From the NCBI GenBank assembly GCA_963665545.2, contig CAXXKZ010000004.1, forward strand, positions 1,178,001 to 1,242,000: a stretch of 64,000 nt of DNA, given 5' to 3'. The position numbers and the translations under genes are program-made. Under the pieces are notes generated by a model. The model was not told the origin of the DNA and ran no database searches. It was given only the letters and a program-made list of their open reading frames with translations. Positions 51,899 through 62,338 of the stretch are shown here, one piece after another. Positions within the stretch are counted from its first letter, which is position 1, and each line of letters begins with the position of its first letter. This DNA is from G963665545 sp963665545 (GTDB lineage: Bacteria; Pseudomonadota; Gammaproteobacteria; Xanthomonadales; SZUA-36).

Positions 51899-53251
51899 TC
51901 AACTGGCGGAACACACTTCGTTGATGCCCTCATACAATGCAGCAACGATGGTATCCATCTGAGCTTCATCGATAATGAAGTGCGGCGCAATATTGATGAT
52001 GTCCCTGACCTCACCCGTGCCCCCAAAATAGGTGAACACCCCGCGTTTGCAGGTCGCCTCCATGAGCTTGAAAGTGATATTTTGCGACTCATCAAAGCGC
52101 TGTAGTGTCTGCTTGTCGCGCACCAGTTCAACGCTCCACAGGAAGCCCTTGCCGCGAACCTGCGCAACGTGATCATGGGCTTCGAGGGTTTTCATTTTGG
52201 CTTCAAGGTCAGGGCTCAGCTGCTGCACCCGCTCTACCAGTTGTTCCTCGTCGATGATTCGCAACACTTCGTTGGCGGCTGCGCAATGCACCGGGTGGCC
52301 ACCGTAGGTATGAAACATCGGCAGGACACCGCCTTGTTGGAGCGTGTGGGTGACAGCATCAGAGGCCGCCACGGCCGATATACTGGCGTAGCCACCACTC
52401 ATTCCCTTGCCCAAAACGAGCAGGTCTACCGCAACGCCCCAGTGGTCCACCGCGAACCGAGCCCCGGTTCGGCCAAATCCGGTCAACACCTCATCGGCGA
52501 TCAGCAGAATATCGTGGCGCTTGCAAATCTCTTCAATCACGGGCCAGTATTCATCGGGCGGCACCAATGCACCACCACTGGTCCCGACAATCGGTTCGGC
52601 CAGGAAGCCGGCAATGGTATCCGGGCCTTCCTGCTCGATGACCGCCTCCAACTCGCGAGCGCATGCGACCCCACAGGACGGGTAAGTTTGTCCCATCGGA
52701 CAGCGCAGGCAATAACAGGCGGGTGCATGTGGCATGCCCTGCAGCAGCGGGCCAAAGTCCTTTTTTCTTGAAGTGTGCCCACCCACGTCGAGTGTGGCAA
52801 TGGACGTACCATTGTAGGAAACGTCTCGACCGATGACTTTATATCGCCCGGGGCGGCCCTTGGCCAACTGGTATTGGCGTGCAATTCTGATTGCAGTTTC
52901 ATTTACTTCTGAGCCACTGCCTGAAAAAATCACTTTGCGAATGTGCCCGGGCAACCAGTGCTGCTGCAGCCTTTCGATCAAGGCCAGCCTGTCCGGTGTC
53001 GCAAACGGCGGCAGCGCATAGGTGACGTCCATCAGGGATCTCGCGGCCACTTCCGCCACCGATTTTCGCCCCCAGCCAATATTGCCAACAGCCGCCCCGG
53101 CTGAAGCATCCAGGATCTTCTCGCCGCTTCGGGTGTAAATATATACGCCTTCGGCCTTGACCACCTCGAATTGGTCAAACATTTCACTGCCGGTGGCCAC
53201 AAACGGCCAGAGGTTGGAATGGCCCGTCGGGCTGGCTGATGTCATTGTCAT
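51899..53251 (-). CDS. Class III (omega-type) aminotransferase
   Basis: 450 aa. PLP enzyme blocks: DASAGAAVGNIGWGRKSVAE, IFSGSGSEVNETAIRIARQY, LLIADEVLTGFGRTGARFAV (Asp) and VLGKGMSGGYASISAVAASD (PLP Lys). A cysteine set in CYCLRCPMGQTYPSCGVACA, about residues 195-215, is also found in some omega-transaminases. It moves the amino group of an omega- or beta-amino acid to pyruvate or 2-oxoglutarate. First gene of the catabolic operon at 53.3-48.7 kb. Confidence 0.9.
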   Translation of the reverse strand: MTMTSASPTGHSNLWPFVATGSEMFDQFEVVKAEGVYIYTRSGEKILDASAGAAVGNIGWGRKSVAEVAARSLMDVTYALPPFATPDRLALIERLQQHWLPGHIRKVIFSGSGSEVNETAIRIARQYQLAKGRPGRYKVIGRDVSYNGTSIATLDVGGHTSRKKDFGPLLQGMPHAPACYCLRCPMGQTYPSCGVACARELEAVIEQEGPDTIAGFLAEPIVGTSGGALVPPDEYWPVIEEICKRHDILLIADEVLTGFGRTGARFAVDHWGVAVDLLVLGKGMSGGYASISAVAASDAVTHTLQQGGVLPMFHTYGGHPVHCAAANEVLRIIDEEQLVERVQQLSPDLEAKMKTLEAHDHVAQVRGKGFLWSVELVRDKQTLQRFDESQNITFKLMEATCKRGVFTYFGGTGEVRDIINIAPHFIIDEAQMDTIVAALYEGINEVCSAS

Positions 53252-53497
53252 TTGGATTCCACGATTCTTGCCCTTGGTCGTCAGGTGTCTGTAATTTCTG
53301 ACTATAGTTCAGTTTTATGGATGAAGTTACAATTCCTTAAACGTTACGTGACCCGCTGACCATTTGCAACATTATTGGCACTTAAGATTGGCACCTAAGG
53401 AGTGTGCGCCAAACATCCCCGGGTCACCCTGCGGTAACATAGCGCACTGTAAGCCATTCTGCCTGACCGGGCATCCATTTCCTGTTGAGCGCACGCC

Positions 53498-54604
53498 ATG
53501 AAGATTTCCCAAATCGACATTTATCAACTGGACATTGAATTGACCAGGCCGACGCGGGTTCCAATCGGCATTCTGGCTGCAGCCAACAATGTGGTGGTTC
53601 GAATCCAAACGGACAATGGCTTGCACGGCTGGGGTGAAGCGAGCCCATTCACCCCCATCACTGGCGACAGTCAGGCATCAGGCCTTGCCACCGCAAAGGT
53701 CTTTGGGGCGCTGATTTGCAATACCGACCCTTTGGCCATAGATGCCCGAATGGCAGAAATCGGCAGCGTAACGATCGGTGAGCCCTCCATCCGTTCGGCC
53801 TTCGATATGGCCTTGCATGACATCGCCGGCAAGCACACTTCCCTGCCGCTTTATCGCTTCCTGGGCGGCGAACAACGCGACCTGCGAACGGATATCACCA
53901 TCGGCATGCAGGACAGCGTGGCAGAGACAGTTGAGCATTGTGAGCAGCACCTCGCCGCCGGGTTTGATGCCATCAAACTGAAAGTGGGGCGGGCTGGGCT
54001 TGAGGATGTGGCGCATGTGGCGGCGGTTCGTGATCGCGCCGGGCCTGATATTGCCATCAAGATAGACTCCAACCAGGGCTGGGATTACCCCACCGCAGTG
54101 TCCAACCTGCAAGCGATGGCGCCTCTTGGGCTGCAGTATTCGGAGCAGCCGCTGGCCGCCTGGGACTTTGAAAACCTGCGGCGCCTGCGCAGACAGGTGG
54201 CCATACCCATATGCGCCGATGAATCCGTATTCGATGACCGCGACGCGTTCAAACTGACGTCCACCGGGGCGGTGGATTACCTGAATATCAAGCTGGGGAA
54301 GTCGGGTGGAATAAGAACGGCATTGAGGATCGAGGCGATTGCACGGGCAGCCGCTTGCAAGTGCATGATTGGCTGCTTTGCGGAATCCAGGCTGGCCCTG
54401 TCTGCCTCAGCGCACCTGGCAAGCGCACGTCCGGGGATCCACTTTATCGACCTGGACTCCGCGTACACATTCAAGTCCGACCCGGTATTGGGTGGCATCA
54501 CCTATGATCAGGAGACCGGCGGCGTGATTCATCTGCCTGACGGGCCAGGCCTGGGGGCCGAGTTTGACACCGAGGCGCTGCAGCACGTGGCATTGGTCAC
54601 CTGA
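53498..54604 (+). CDS. Enolase-superfamily dipeptide epimerase-like enzyme (MLE group)
   Basis: 368 aa. Capping domain to about residue 125, then the TIM barrel with the acid-base lysines in FDAIKLKVGR, metal ligands in IAIKIDSNQGWD, YSEQPLAAWDF and ICADESVFDDR, and the second lysine in YLNIKLGKSGGI. This is the MLE-subgroup pattern shared with L-Ala-D/L-Glu epimerases, which recycle murein peptides. Substrate prediction within the subgroup is unsafe. It starts divergent from the aminotransferase gene with about 250 bp between, which hold no gene I can see. Confidence 0.85.
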   Translation: MKISQIDIYQLDIELTRPTRVPIGILAAANNVVVRIQTDNGLHGWGEASPFTPITGDSQASGLATAKVFGALICNTDPLAIDARMAEIGSVTIGEPSIRSAFDMALHDIAGKHTSLPLYRFLGGEQRDLRTDITIGMQDSVAETVEHCEQHLAAGFDAIKLKVGRAGLEDVAHVAAVRDRAGPDIAIKIDSNQGWDYPTAVSNLQAMAPLGLQYSEQPLAAWDFENLRRLRRQVAIPICADESVFDDRDAFKLTSTGAVDYLNIKLGKSGGIRTALRIEAIARAAACKCMIGCFAESRLALSASAHLASARPGIHFIDLDSAYTFKSDPVLGGITYDQETGGVIHLPDGPGLGAEFDTEALQHVALVT

Positions 54605-54620
54605 ACCGGGGCGGCTCAGT

Positions 54621-54757
54621 GGAGCCGCAGGCGACCCGCCGGCCCCGGTTGGGTAAGTCGAGCAAGCGAGCGGTACCAGAGGGGCCAGGCGCCTTTTGCA
54701 TGCCGTCGAGCGCAGCCGCCTTCCGCCGAAGGCGGGAGCAGGGAAGTGAGACTCCTT
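54621..54757 (+). repeat. Dispersed repeat family A, short copy (A2)
   Basis: 137 bp with the same start (GGAGCCGCAGGCGACCCGCC), inner blocks and end (GTGAGACTCCTT) as A1 at 5761-6065 and in the same orientation, but without about 170 bp of internal sequence. It abuts the stop codon of the DUF2723 gene (54756) and follows the epimerase stop by 16 bp, between two convergent genes. Confidence 0.75.
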
Positions 54758-56836
54758 AAAAGCGGTCCTGCAACGCCCGGTAGGCTGCATCGTTTCCCAG
54801 CGTCTGATGGAGCGTCAACAGCTGTTGAACTGATGGGTTGTCACGCACCGGCCATGTCTCTATGGATCGGTTCAGCAAGTCGGTGGCGGTCCCATAGTCC
54901 CGCGCCCTGATCATGACAACCGCCTGCAAATGAATGACCTGCGCCAGGTACTTCGGTCTTAATTCAGCCGTGATTTGCGGCAATATCTCCTCAACTCGCG
55001 CCAGAAGTTCCCGGCCGTCAAGACTGTCAGGGTGGTGCAACATGCCCATGGCCACGCCCAATTGAGCATGCAGATTATCCTTTGCCAGCAATGGGTGGGC
55101 ATCGAGGAGAGCATCGGCGTCCTTTGGATTGCGGGCTGCCGTGGCACCCAAAACACGCCCCATTTGCCAGGCAATATCGTGGCGGTGAAAAATCGTCCAG
55201 GGGTCGCCCCTGTCCTCTGCCCGGACCAGCCTGGTGTAGGCCTCGTACAACTCGGCGTCGAGCGCGAAGCGCGGGTCGCCATGGCCGGAGGATTTTGCAA
55301 CCGCTCGGTAAAAACCGAAAATTGTGGACGGAAATTCGCTGTAAATGTTGTTGGAATAGAACACCGGCCGATCGGTCGATGCAACAAAGTCCCGCAACGC
55401 CTCAACCGCCTGCTCCTCGCCGTCGTGCAAGGGGTCGTACAAACGATTGGAAAGAACCAGCCCGGCTTCGGAAAAAATCGTGATATCGGGGCGCACGCCT
55501 TCCACCAGGTGGAAGTAGGCAATGGTTCCGAATTCCGCGTCTGCGCGCAGGAAGAGAACGGCGCGGGGCGGCAATGAATTGAGTACCCCGAGGCGAACAC
55601 CTCCGCATAGCTGTAAGCTGCGCGGTTATTGCCGTGAATGTTGGACCCAAAGACCACCACGACACACACAACGCAGGTGATCAGAGACAGCTTTTGAACG
55701 CTGTGTCCGATGACTCTGCGACCTTCAAAACGGTGGGCGAGCCAATCAATCAGTGCGTCGAGCCCGAATCCCAGCCAGATGGCCGAGAGTCCAAATGCGA
55801 TCAGCGGATAAACCCGGAACACGGTGCGGTAAACCACGTCATAGTCGAAACTCAGCAAAAAGATCAAGCCAAAGCCGCAGGTAAGAAATGGCAGAATCAG
55901 CGCCCATCTCACGGCAGCGGCACAGCGCCCGAATTGAGCAACAAATCCAATGGCCACCAGCGCGAATCCAAAAACCGAGAACTGCCACACCCATTCGCGT
56001 ACAAAAAATGCGCCGAACTGGACCTTGTCAAACAGCGTGGCTGTAGCGCTGCTGTCGACGGCGGCATAACCCTGGCGAGAAAAGTAATACCAGAAATCCG
56101 ACCACGAAATCAGCGGGCCGTAGAAACTGATCAGAGGATCCTGCTGTGATCGAATCACCATCCACAAGTAGGACAACAATCCCAGCACAAATAGGCTCAG
56201 CAGGAGGGGAGATCGGCGCAGCAAGGCCATTCTGTGGGGCCACAGGAGCAGGGCAAAAGCCGGCGAGCCCAGCACCATCAGTGGCCAGTGATTGGTCAGG
56301 CTCAGACCGTAGATGAACGCAATCCAGGCCAGCGGGGCTTTCAGTTGGCGAACGCCGCCAAGCGCAGGGCCATCGCCAGCCATTCGCCAACAGAACAGGC
56401 ACAACGACAACAGCAGGAAGAAAAATAGCACATTGAGGCTGTACACTTCGGCAATGATCGACTGTGACCAGAACACCGCCGAGAAACCAAAAGCCAGGGC
56501 AGCGGCGACCGCGCTCGCGGCCCGGCACAACAATTGCCGAAGACAGGACCAAAGCGCCACGCAGGCCATCGCGCCAAAAAACGCGCTGAGTAAATGTACC
56601 CGGTAGGCAATACTGCCCACCGGAATCAGGCTGAATAGCTTACCCAGCAAGGTATGCAGGAGATAGCCGGGCGGATGGGCGATTCCCGCAAAGTGGCTGG
56701 CCATAATAAACAGCCCATCATCTTCCAGGGCTACGCTTCGCGGCGCCGTCAGCGCATAGACGGCGAACAGCAATGCGAAAACGAGTAGGCCCTGCGGCCA
56801 TTCATCACGCAGACCGCGCACCTGCCCGCCCGCCAT
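54756..56836 (-). CDS. DUF2723 membrane protein (protein O-mannosyltransferase-like), one-base frameshift
   Basis: Two frames make one protein of about 693 aa. Part 1 has about ten hydrophobic segments with the DUF2723 opening SVALEDDGLFIMASHFAGIA, HPPGYLLHTLLGKLFSLIPV and FWSQSIIAEVYSLNVLFFFL, ending in RAAYSYAEVFASG. Part 2 resumes with VLNSLPPRAVLFLRADAEFG and continues through a soluble C-terminal domain to ALQDRF. A missing G in GGGG (plus-strand CCCC at 55586-55589) explains the break. The family is GT-C-like and may glycosylate exported proteins or lipids. A2 lies at its 3' end. Confidence 0.78.
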
Positions 56837-56838
56837 GA

Positions 56839-58335
56839 CTATACGGTCGACGAAATGTTGGCGTTCAAACGAAACAGATTGGTGGGGTCATACTCGTTCT
56901 TGACGGCGAGCAGCCGGTCAAAGTTAATCTGGTAATTGCGGCTGATGGTCTGGTTCGACTCGTCTGCCACTTCATTTGAGTACCAGCCCGTGGTGAAAGG
57001 CTCCAGGTCCAACCAATACTCTTTCAGGCGCCGCGCAGGGTCCTCACCGGACGCCGCCATCGGCCAACTGGCAAAGCCCAGCATGGTTGCCATCGCGTCG
57101 CGATGAGAAAAGGCAGTTGCGTCGGGCGCTACCCGGTTAATCGCCCCGCCAGCGTGCTGAAAAACAATCGTGGTGCCGGTGTCTTCGCGCCGGCCAAAGC
57201 CATCCACGAGATTGGTCACCAATTGCGCCGGGATATCGCTGACGAAGCCGCTCTTGACGTACTCACCGGTCACCCGCGCGTCAGTGACGTCCTGGCTCCT
57301 CTGCGCGGCAACATAATCTGTCGTGGCAAGGGTGTCGGCGATCGGGCGCCCGGCTTTACGCAACGGGCCCAGGACTTTTTCGGCTTGCTGTGGCGGGCCT
57401 GAATAACAGGCATGCAACAGTGCGACCCCATCTGTCGTCCCCTGCGGTGAGCTCATGACTAAATCCAGATAAAGATCATCCGGCGCGGCGGCTGCATAAT
57501 CTGCATAGAATTCCAGAACCTGCCGGGCCTGCCCAATTGGAATTATGACTTCTCCGGCAACCACATCACGCGCCATGGGGTGGAGCGCAAATTCAAAGGC
57601 AGTGACAACCCCGAAATTTCCACCACCGCCGCGCAGTGCCCAGTAGAGCTCCGGGTTTTCGTCGGCGCTGGCGTGGCGCAATTGCCCATCGGCATTGACG
57701 ATATCCAGCGAGACAACATTGTCCAGAGCCAGGCCAAAGCGGCGCGCCAGTCGGCCAAAGCCGCCACCCAGCGTAAGACCGGCCACACCGGTATGTGACA
57801 CCGTACCGGCGGTGGTGATCAGTCCTTGAGCCATGGATTCATAGTCGAGTTCACCCAGCAGGCTGCCACCGGCAACATAGGCCCTGCGCGCGGCCGGATC
57901 AACCCGGGTGTGGCGGAAGCTCGACAAATCTATCTGCATGCCACCTTCACAAGTCGATTTGCCGGTCCAACTGTGCCCCCCACATTTCACCGCCAGCAGT
58001 AATTCACGCTCGCGCGCAAAATTAATTGCTGTGCTGATGTCACCGGCGCCGCTGGGTTGAATGATCAGGGCCGGATGGCGATCAATTGCCATGTTCAACA
58101 CCCGCCTCGATTCGTCGTAACCGGCATTGCCCGGCAGCAACAGCATCCCGCGCAGGCTCTCGCCGAGTTCCCTGACTGCAGCCGCTTCCAGCGAGATCTG
58201 TGCACCGCTTCCGGTCACTGCCGCGAGGTCGCCTTGTACATTGGAGATGGCTTTCAGTGCCGCTGCTGCGCCGCCAGGCAGGGCCGCCGCCACCGCGCCG
58301 GCCAGAGTGGATTGAATGAGTTGACGTCGCTTCAT
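56839..58335 (-). CDS. FAD-dependent oxidase with BBE domain (berberine-bridge-enzyme-like), exported
   Basis: 498 aa from MKRRQLIQSTLAGAVAAALP (ATG at 58335 after GGAGCA), with a Tat-like or Sec signal. FAD_binding_4: ALIIQPSGAGDISTAINFAR, LAVKCGGHSWTGKSTCEGGM (His and Cys as in bicovalent flavin enzymes), GTVSHTGVAGLTLGGGFGRL and WALRGGGGNFGVVTAFEFAL. C-terminal BBE: YSNEVADESN and NYQINFDRLLAVKNEYDPTN. Such oxidases act on sugars, alcohols or amines with O2. The substrate is unknown. Confidence 0.88.
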   Translation of the reverse strand: MKRRQLIQSTLAGAVAAALPGGAAAALKAISNVQGDLAAVTGSGAQISLEAAAVRELGESLRGMLLLPGNAGYDESRRVLNMAIDRHPALIIQPSGAGDISTAINFARERELLLAVKCGGHSWTGKSTCEGGMQIDLSSFRHTRVDPAARRAYVAGGSLLGELDYESMAQGLITTAGTVSHTGVAGLTLGGGFGRLARRFGLALDNVVSLDIVNADGQLRHASADENPELYWALRGGGGNFGVVTAFEFALHPMARDVVAGEVIIPIGQARQVLEFYADYAAAAPDDLYLDLVMSSPQGTTDGVALLHACYSGPPQQAEKVLGPLRKAGRPIADTLATTDYVAAQRSQDVTDARVTGEYVKSGFVSDIPAQLVTNLVDGFGRREDTGTTIVFQHAGGAINRVAPDATAFSHRDAMATMLGFASWPMAASGEDPARRLKEYWLDLEPFTTGWYSNEVADESNQTISRNYQINFDRLLAVKNEYDPTNLFRLNANISSTV

Positions 58336-58443
58336 GTTGTGCTGCTCCTGCGTTTTGAGACCGGACATCGCCAGTGTACTGCCGGCAGCTTACCTTACAC
58401 GGGTGTCCGGTGATATTTCCAGCGCACCAGGGGCGTAACGGCT

Positions 58444-58935
58444 TCAGCCCTGGAGCAAGGCGCTGTTTTCGGCCTCCAAAAGCAACAGCGCTTCTTTCGC
58501 TTCGATGCCGCCACCAAAACCTGTCAGGTCGCCATTCTTGCCGATCACACGGTGACATGGAATGACGATGGGAATGGGATTTCGCCCGTTCGCGGCGCCG
58601 ACAGCGCGCATGGCCTTCGGCCGACCGATTCGGCAGGCGATGTCCGCATAACTCACGGTCTGGCCGTAAGGAATGCGCTGCAATTCCTGTAAAACCTGCA
58701 GTTGAAACTCGGTACCGCCGGGGCGCAGAGGCAGATCGAATTTCTGCCGCGTGCCGGCGAAATACTCGCCCAGTTGGGTGCTGGCGTCTTGCAGCGCTGC
58801 CGGGTCGTGCCGCCAATCTGCCGCCGGCGCCCGGGGCGAATTCTCCAGAGGTAGGACAACTTGGCTCAGGACCCCGTTTTCGCCCGCCAGCATAATCGAA
58901 CCAATGGGGGTTTCCAGGTAGCAATATTCCATCAT
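58444..58935 (-). CDS. ogt: Methylated-DNA--protein-cysteine methyltransferase
   Basis: 163 aa. Active-site segment IPIVIPCHRVIGKNGDLTGF, the HTH-like IPYGQTVSYADIACRIGRPK and AVGAANGRNP with the arginine-finger role. It removes alkyl groups from O6-guanine to its own cysteine. It lies 21 bp after the AdaA-AlkA gene and completes a small alkylation-repair unit. Confidence 0.93.
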   Translation of the reverse strand: MMEYCYLETPIGSIMLAGENGVLSQVVLPLENSPRAPAADWRHDPAALQDASTQLGEYFAGTRQKFDLPLRPGGTEFQLQVLQELQRIPYGQTVSYADIACRIGRPKAMRAVGAANGRNPIPIVIPCHRVIGKNGDLTGFGGGIEAKEALLLLEAENSALLQG

Positions 58936-58956
58936 TTATCCTCGTGTGAAAGGTTG

Positions 58957-60469
58957 TCAGGTGTTGTCACCGGCCCACAGCAGCATCGCTGCGTAGGCAC
59001 GCCAGGGCCGCCAGGACTCAGCGATGGCGGCAAGCTCCGGCGCCTTGATTCGTGGTCTCCCCTGCCGGTCAAATGCTTTCAGCAACCCCAGGTCCGAGGC
59101 AGGAAAGGCATCAGGGTGCTTGAGCGCCCGCATGGACACGTATTGTGCCGTCCATTCGCCAACGCCGCGAATCGCCAGCAAGCCCTTGCAGAAGGATTCA
59201 GGACCCTGCAAGGCATCGAAATTCACCTCTCCGGCAACGACCGCTGCAGCCAACTGCCGAATGCAGCCGGCCCTGCTGCTGACCAGGCCTACGGCTTCAA
59301 GGTCGGCGTGAACCAGGGCCGCGGCATCAGGAAACAGGCAGCTCAGGCCGGCGCCGTCCTTGTCCTGGCCCCGCGTCGGGGGCAGCGTCGCGGGCAGCGT
59401 GATCGCCGGCCCAAACCGGGCGGCAATCCGCCCCGCAATCGTGGTCGCCGCCTTGACGGAAACCTGTTGTCCAATAATTGCCCGCACCGCCAGTTCAAAG
59501 CCATCCCAGGCACCGGGGACTCTGATCCCGGGGGTTCTTTTGATCAATTTTCCAAGCCGCCGATCTGCGGCAAAGGCCGTGGCAATATCAGCCACTGGCG
59601 CATCCAGATCAAACAGGTCGCGCGTGCGATGAACCAGGGGCAGCAATGAACGCGTTTCGATACCGTGCAAGGTCAGGCACAATGAGCCGGCGCCGCCGCT
59701 ATCGGGTCGGCATTCAATGATCCCGGCGTGATCCCCGATCAACACAGTACGCAAGTATTTGCCGGCGACCACTGCTTCCACACCCGGCGTCGCCCTGGGC
59801 CGGAAAAAAATCCAATGTAGCGCGCCAGTTTAACGGCTGGGTGTGGGACAGCCTCAGCGTCAATGCACCGCCGGCCGGCCCGTGCTGCTCGCCTTCCTTG
59901 TCCTTGAATCGACGCAGTTCCCGCGGGGGCCGTCCATAGGTCGATCTGAATGCATCGTTGAAGCGCCGCGTGCTGCCAAAGCCGGCTGCCGGCGCAATCT
60001 GGCTCATCGGCAATTGCGTTTCGTCGATCAGACGCTTGGCAAAATGCAATCGCTGGGTGTGCGCCACCGCTTGCGGCAAAGCCCCAATGTGCTGGTGGAA
60101 AAGGCGCCTGAGATGCCGGCTGGTGACACCGAGCCGGTCGGCCAACTGTTCCACACTGCCCTCGTCGAGGGCGCCATCGGCAATCAGCCGCAAGCCCCGG
60201 CGCACCGTGGCAGAGGTGCCAATCCAGGCCGGCGTGCCCGGTGCGCATTCGGGCCGGCACCGCAGACAGGGTCTCAGCCCGGCTTCACCAGCCGCTGCAG
60301 CGCTGGGGTAAAACCGGACGTTTTCCCGCTTGGGCGTCACCGCAGGACAAATGGGCCGGCAATAGATGCCGGTCGTCTTGACGCCGACGAAAAACTGACC
60401 GTCAAAGCGCGCGTCGCGCGCCCGCCTGGCCCGTTCGTACACTGCTTGTTGTTGATTCGTGTTCATCAC
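58957..60469 (-). CDS. AdaA-AlkA fusion: methyl-sensing activator with DNA-3-methyladenine glycosylase, one-base frameshift
   Basis: About 503 aa after repair. Part 1 (to about 59811): Ada zinc domain with YCRPICPA and LRPCLRCRPE (four Cys), then AraC HTH (LADRLGVTSRHLRRLFHQHI, IAPAAGFGSTRRFNDAFRST) and the AlkA_N strand LRLSHTQPLNWRATLDFF. Part 2 continues EAVVAGKYLRTV and the HhH-GPD domain: AVRAIIGQQVSVKAATTIAG, LLAIRGVGEWTAQYVSMRAL with the catalytic Asp in FPASDLGLLKAF. The break lies in a run of seven T (plus-strand A at 59804-59810); six would restore FFRPRATPGVEAVVAGKYL. It senses methyl phosphotriesters and excises alkylated purines. Confidence 0.85.
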
Positions 60470-60621
60470 TTTTCGGGTGACAGTATAGCCCCGTGCAGTG
60501 ACAATATTAGCCAGAATCGGACGTCTAACTCGTGATAGGGTCCTAACAGCGATGGGGCAACAGTGTTTGATTTTATGCTACCGTAATGAGTCGGCCGTAA
60601 CCGCCCGGCTGGAGCAAAGCC

Positions 60622-61227
60622 ATGGCAAATCCAGTTAAACCACAACAGCGCACAGACAAGCCCATTTCCGAGGTACATGAGGCGTTTGTGGAGAATCAGG
60701 CCGGATTGAAACGCTTTATTGCCCGTTTTTTGGGGAACAGGCAGGACATAGAAGATGTGTCCCAGGAGGCCTTTCTGAGGGCTTTCAGCGCCGAGAGGGA
60801 TAGGAAAATTGACCGGCCCAAATCCTATCTGTATCGCATTGCCAAACATGTCGCGCTGAGCAAACTGACCCACAAGTCTCGCAAAATTACGGATTACATA
60901 GAGGAAATCGACAGTTCTGAAGTCCTAAACAAGGCAACCTCGGCCGAAGACGAGTTGGTGGCGCGACAGTCTCTTGGAATTCATTGCGAGGCGGTGGCTG
61001 GGCTGCCGCGACAGTGCCGCAGGGTGTACCTGATGCGCAAGACCTATGGCATGAGCCACCGGGAAATTGCCGACCGCCTGGGTATATCGACCAGCACGGT
61101 TGAGAAGCACCTGATCAAGGGCGTTAAACAGTGTGATGAATACATTCGCGACAAAATGGACGGCGACTACCACCCGATCAGGCGCAAGGCGCCGACGAAA
61201 GTAGTCGCAGGCGAGAAGCAATCATGA
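60622..61227 (+). CDS. ECF RNA polymerase sigma factor (FecI-like)
   Basis: 201 aa. Region 2: ENQAGLKRFIARFLGNRQDI, EDVSQEAFLRAF, and IDRPKSYLYRIAKHVALSKL. Region 4: LPRQCRRVYLMRKTYGMSHR and EIADRLGISTSTVEKHLIKG. It directs transcription of the receptor operon after a signal from FecR. Its stop overlaps the FecR start (ATGA). It is the first gene of a sigma-FecR-receptor unit. Confidence 0.92.
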   Translation: MANPVKPQQRTDKPISEVHEAFVENQAGLKRFIARFLGNRQDIEDVSQEAFLRAFSAERDRKIDRPKSYLYRIAKHVALSKLTHKSRKITDYIEEIDSSEVLNKATSAEDELVARQSLGIHCEAVAGLPRQCRRVYLMRKTYGMSHREIADRLGISTSTVEKHLIKGVKQCDEYIRDKMDGDYHPIRRKAPTKVVAGEKQS

Positions 61228-62291
61228 GCACTACGCACCCGTTTGCCAGCCGCGAAGAAATAGCCGCCGAGGCCCGGACCTGGCTCATCAGACTTGACGC
61301 CGATGAAGCACCGGCGGCTGAGGAGATCGAGGCATTGCGGGCGTGGATTGCACGCAGTCCCGCACACCGACAGGAGCTGCAACGAATTTCGGAATTCTGG
61401 GAAGGCGCAAACGTTTTGACTGAACTGGCGATTCCCCTGGGCAACGCCAGGAGCCCGCGGAATGTGCCGCAATCGCCTCGCCCGACCCCTGCACCCATTG
61501 GCCGGCGTTTCGCACTGGCAACTTTGTGCCTGATTGTGCTGGGCGCAATGATCGGCACTTGGGCCACGAACAGGCCAGGTAGTGCGCCAAGCCAGGTCTG
61601 GTCGACCCGGGTTGGAGAACAGCTAACCGTCGAATTGGCGGACGGCTCGAGCATGCAGCTCGATACCGCCAGCCGGGTAGAAGTTAAATTCGATGCCACT
61701 GTGCGAGCGATTGAACTGCTTCAGGGCGCGGTGTTTTTTCAGGTCACAGCCGAGAAACAACGACCCTTCGAGGTGCTCGCCGGCAAAGGCCTGGTCACCG
61801 CAATTGGCACCGCTTTTCTGGTGAATCTGACCGGCGATGACATCGAAGTAATTGTCACCGAGGGCCGCGTCAATCTCGCAGCGGTCATTCAAGGACCCGA
61901 GGATCTGCTGAATGCCAACCCGACCCCACAGGGGCCAGCAGCCCCGGAAAATCTGGCCACGCTGGAGTCGGGGCAAATTGCAAGTTTTAGCCACGAGATT
62001 CATCAAATCTCAAACCTCTCCGAACGTGAAATCGCCCGCCAGTTATCGTGGCGCGAGGGTTACCTGGTGTTCTCCGGAGAGCCGCTCGAGGAAGTGGTTG
62101 CGGAAGTCAGCCGTTACACCGACATGAAGATTGAGATCGTCGACCCTCAATTGCGCAGTCTGCGCGTCGGCGGCCGGTTTAAAGTCGGCGACCTCGAAGA
62201 AATTTTCGAAGTCTTGGAGACCAATTTCGGCATTTCTGTCGACCACCTCAGCACATCTCATGTAGCGCTAAAGTCTGATCAAAACTCCTGA
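61224..62291 (+). CDS. FecR-family anti-sigma factor
   Basis: 355 aa. Cytoplasmic N-terminal DUF4880 part (ARTWLIRLDADEAPAAEEIE, WIARSPAHRQELQRI), one membrane segment (about 95-113, ALATLCLIVLGAMIGTWA), and a periplasmic FecR domain (LADGSSMQLDTASRVEVKFD, VLAGKGLVTAIGTAFLV) with a DUF4974 end (LVFSGEPLEEVVAEVSRYTD). It holds the sigma factor inactive until the receptor's N-terminal domain is occupied. It lies 47 bp ahead of the receptor gene. Confidence 0.92.
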   Translation: MSTTHPFASREEIAAEARTWLIRLDADEAPAAEEIEALRAWIARSPAHRQELQRISEFWEGANVLTELAIPLGNARSPRNVPQSPRPTPAPIGRRFALATLCLIVLGAMIGTWATNRPGSAPSQVWSTRVGEQLTVELADGSSMQLDTASRVEVKFDATVRAIELLQGAVFFQVTAEKQRPFEVLAGKGLVTAIGTAFLVNLTGDDIEVIVTEGRVNLAAVIQGPEDLLNANPTPQGPAAPENLATLESGQIASFSHEIHQISNLSEREIARQLSWREGYLVFSGEPLEEVVAEVSRYTDMKIEIVDPQLRSLRVGGRFKVGDLEEIFEVLETNFGISVDHLSTSHVALKSDQNS

Positions 62292-62338
62292 ATGGAGGAA
62301 TTCGATCACTTGTCAGTCCTAATCCCCGTAGGAACGTC

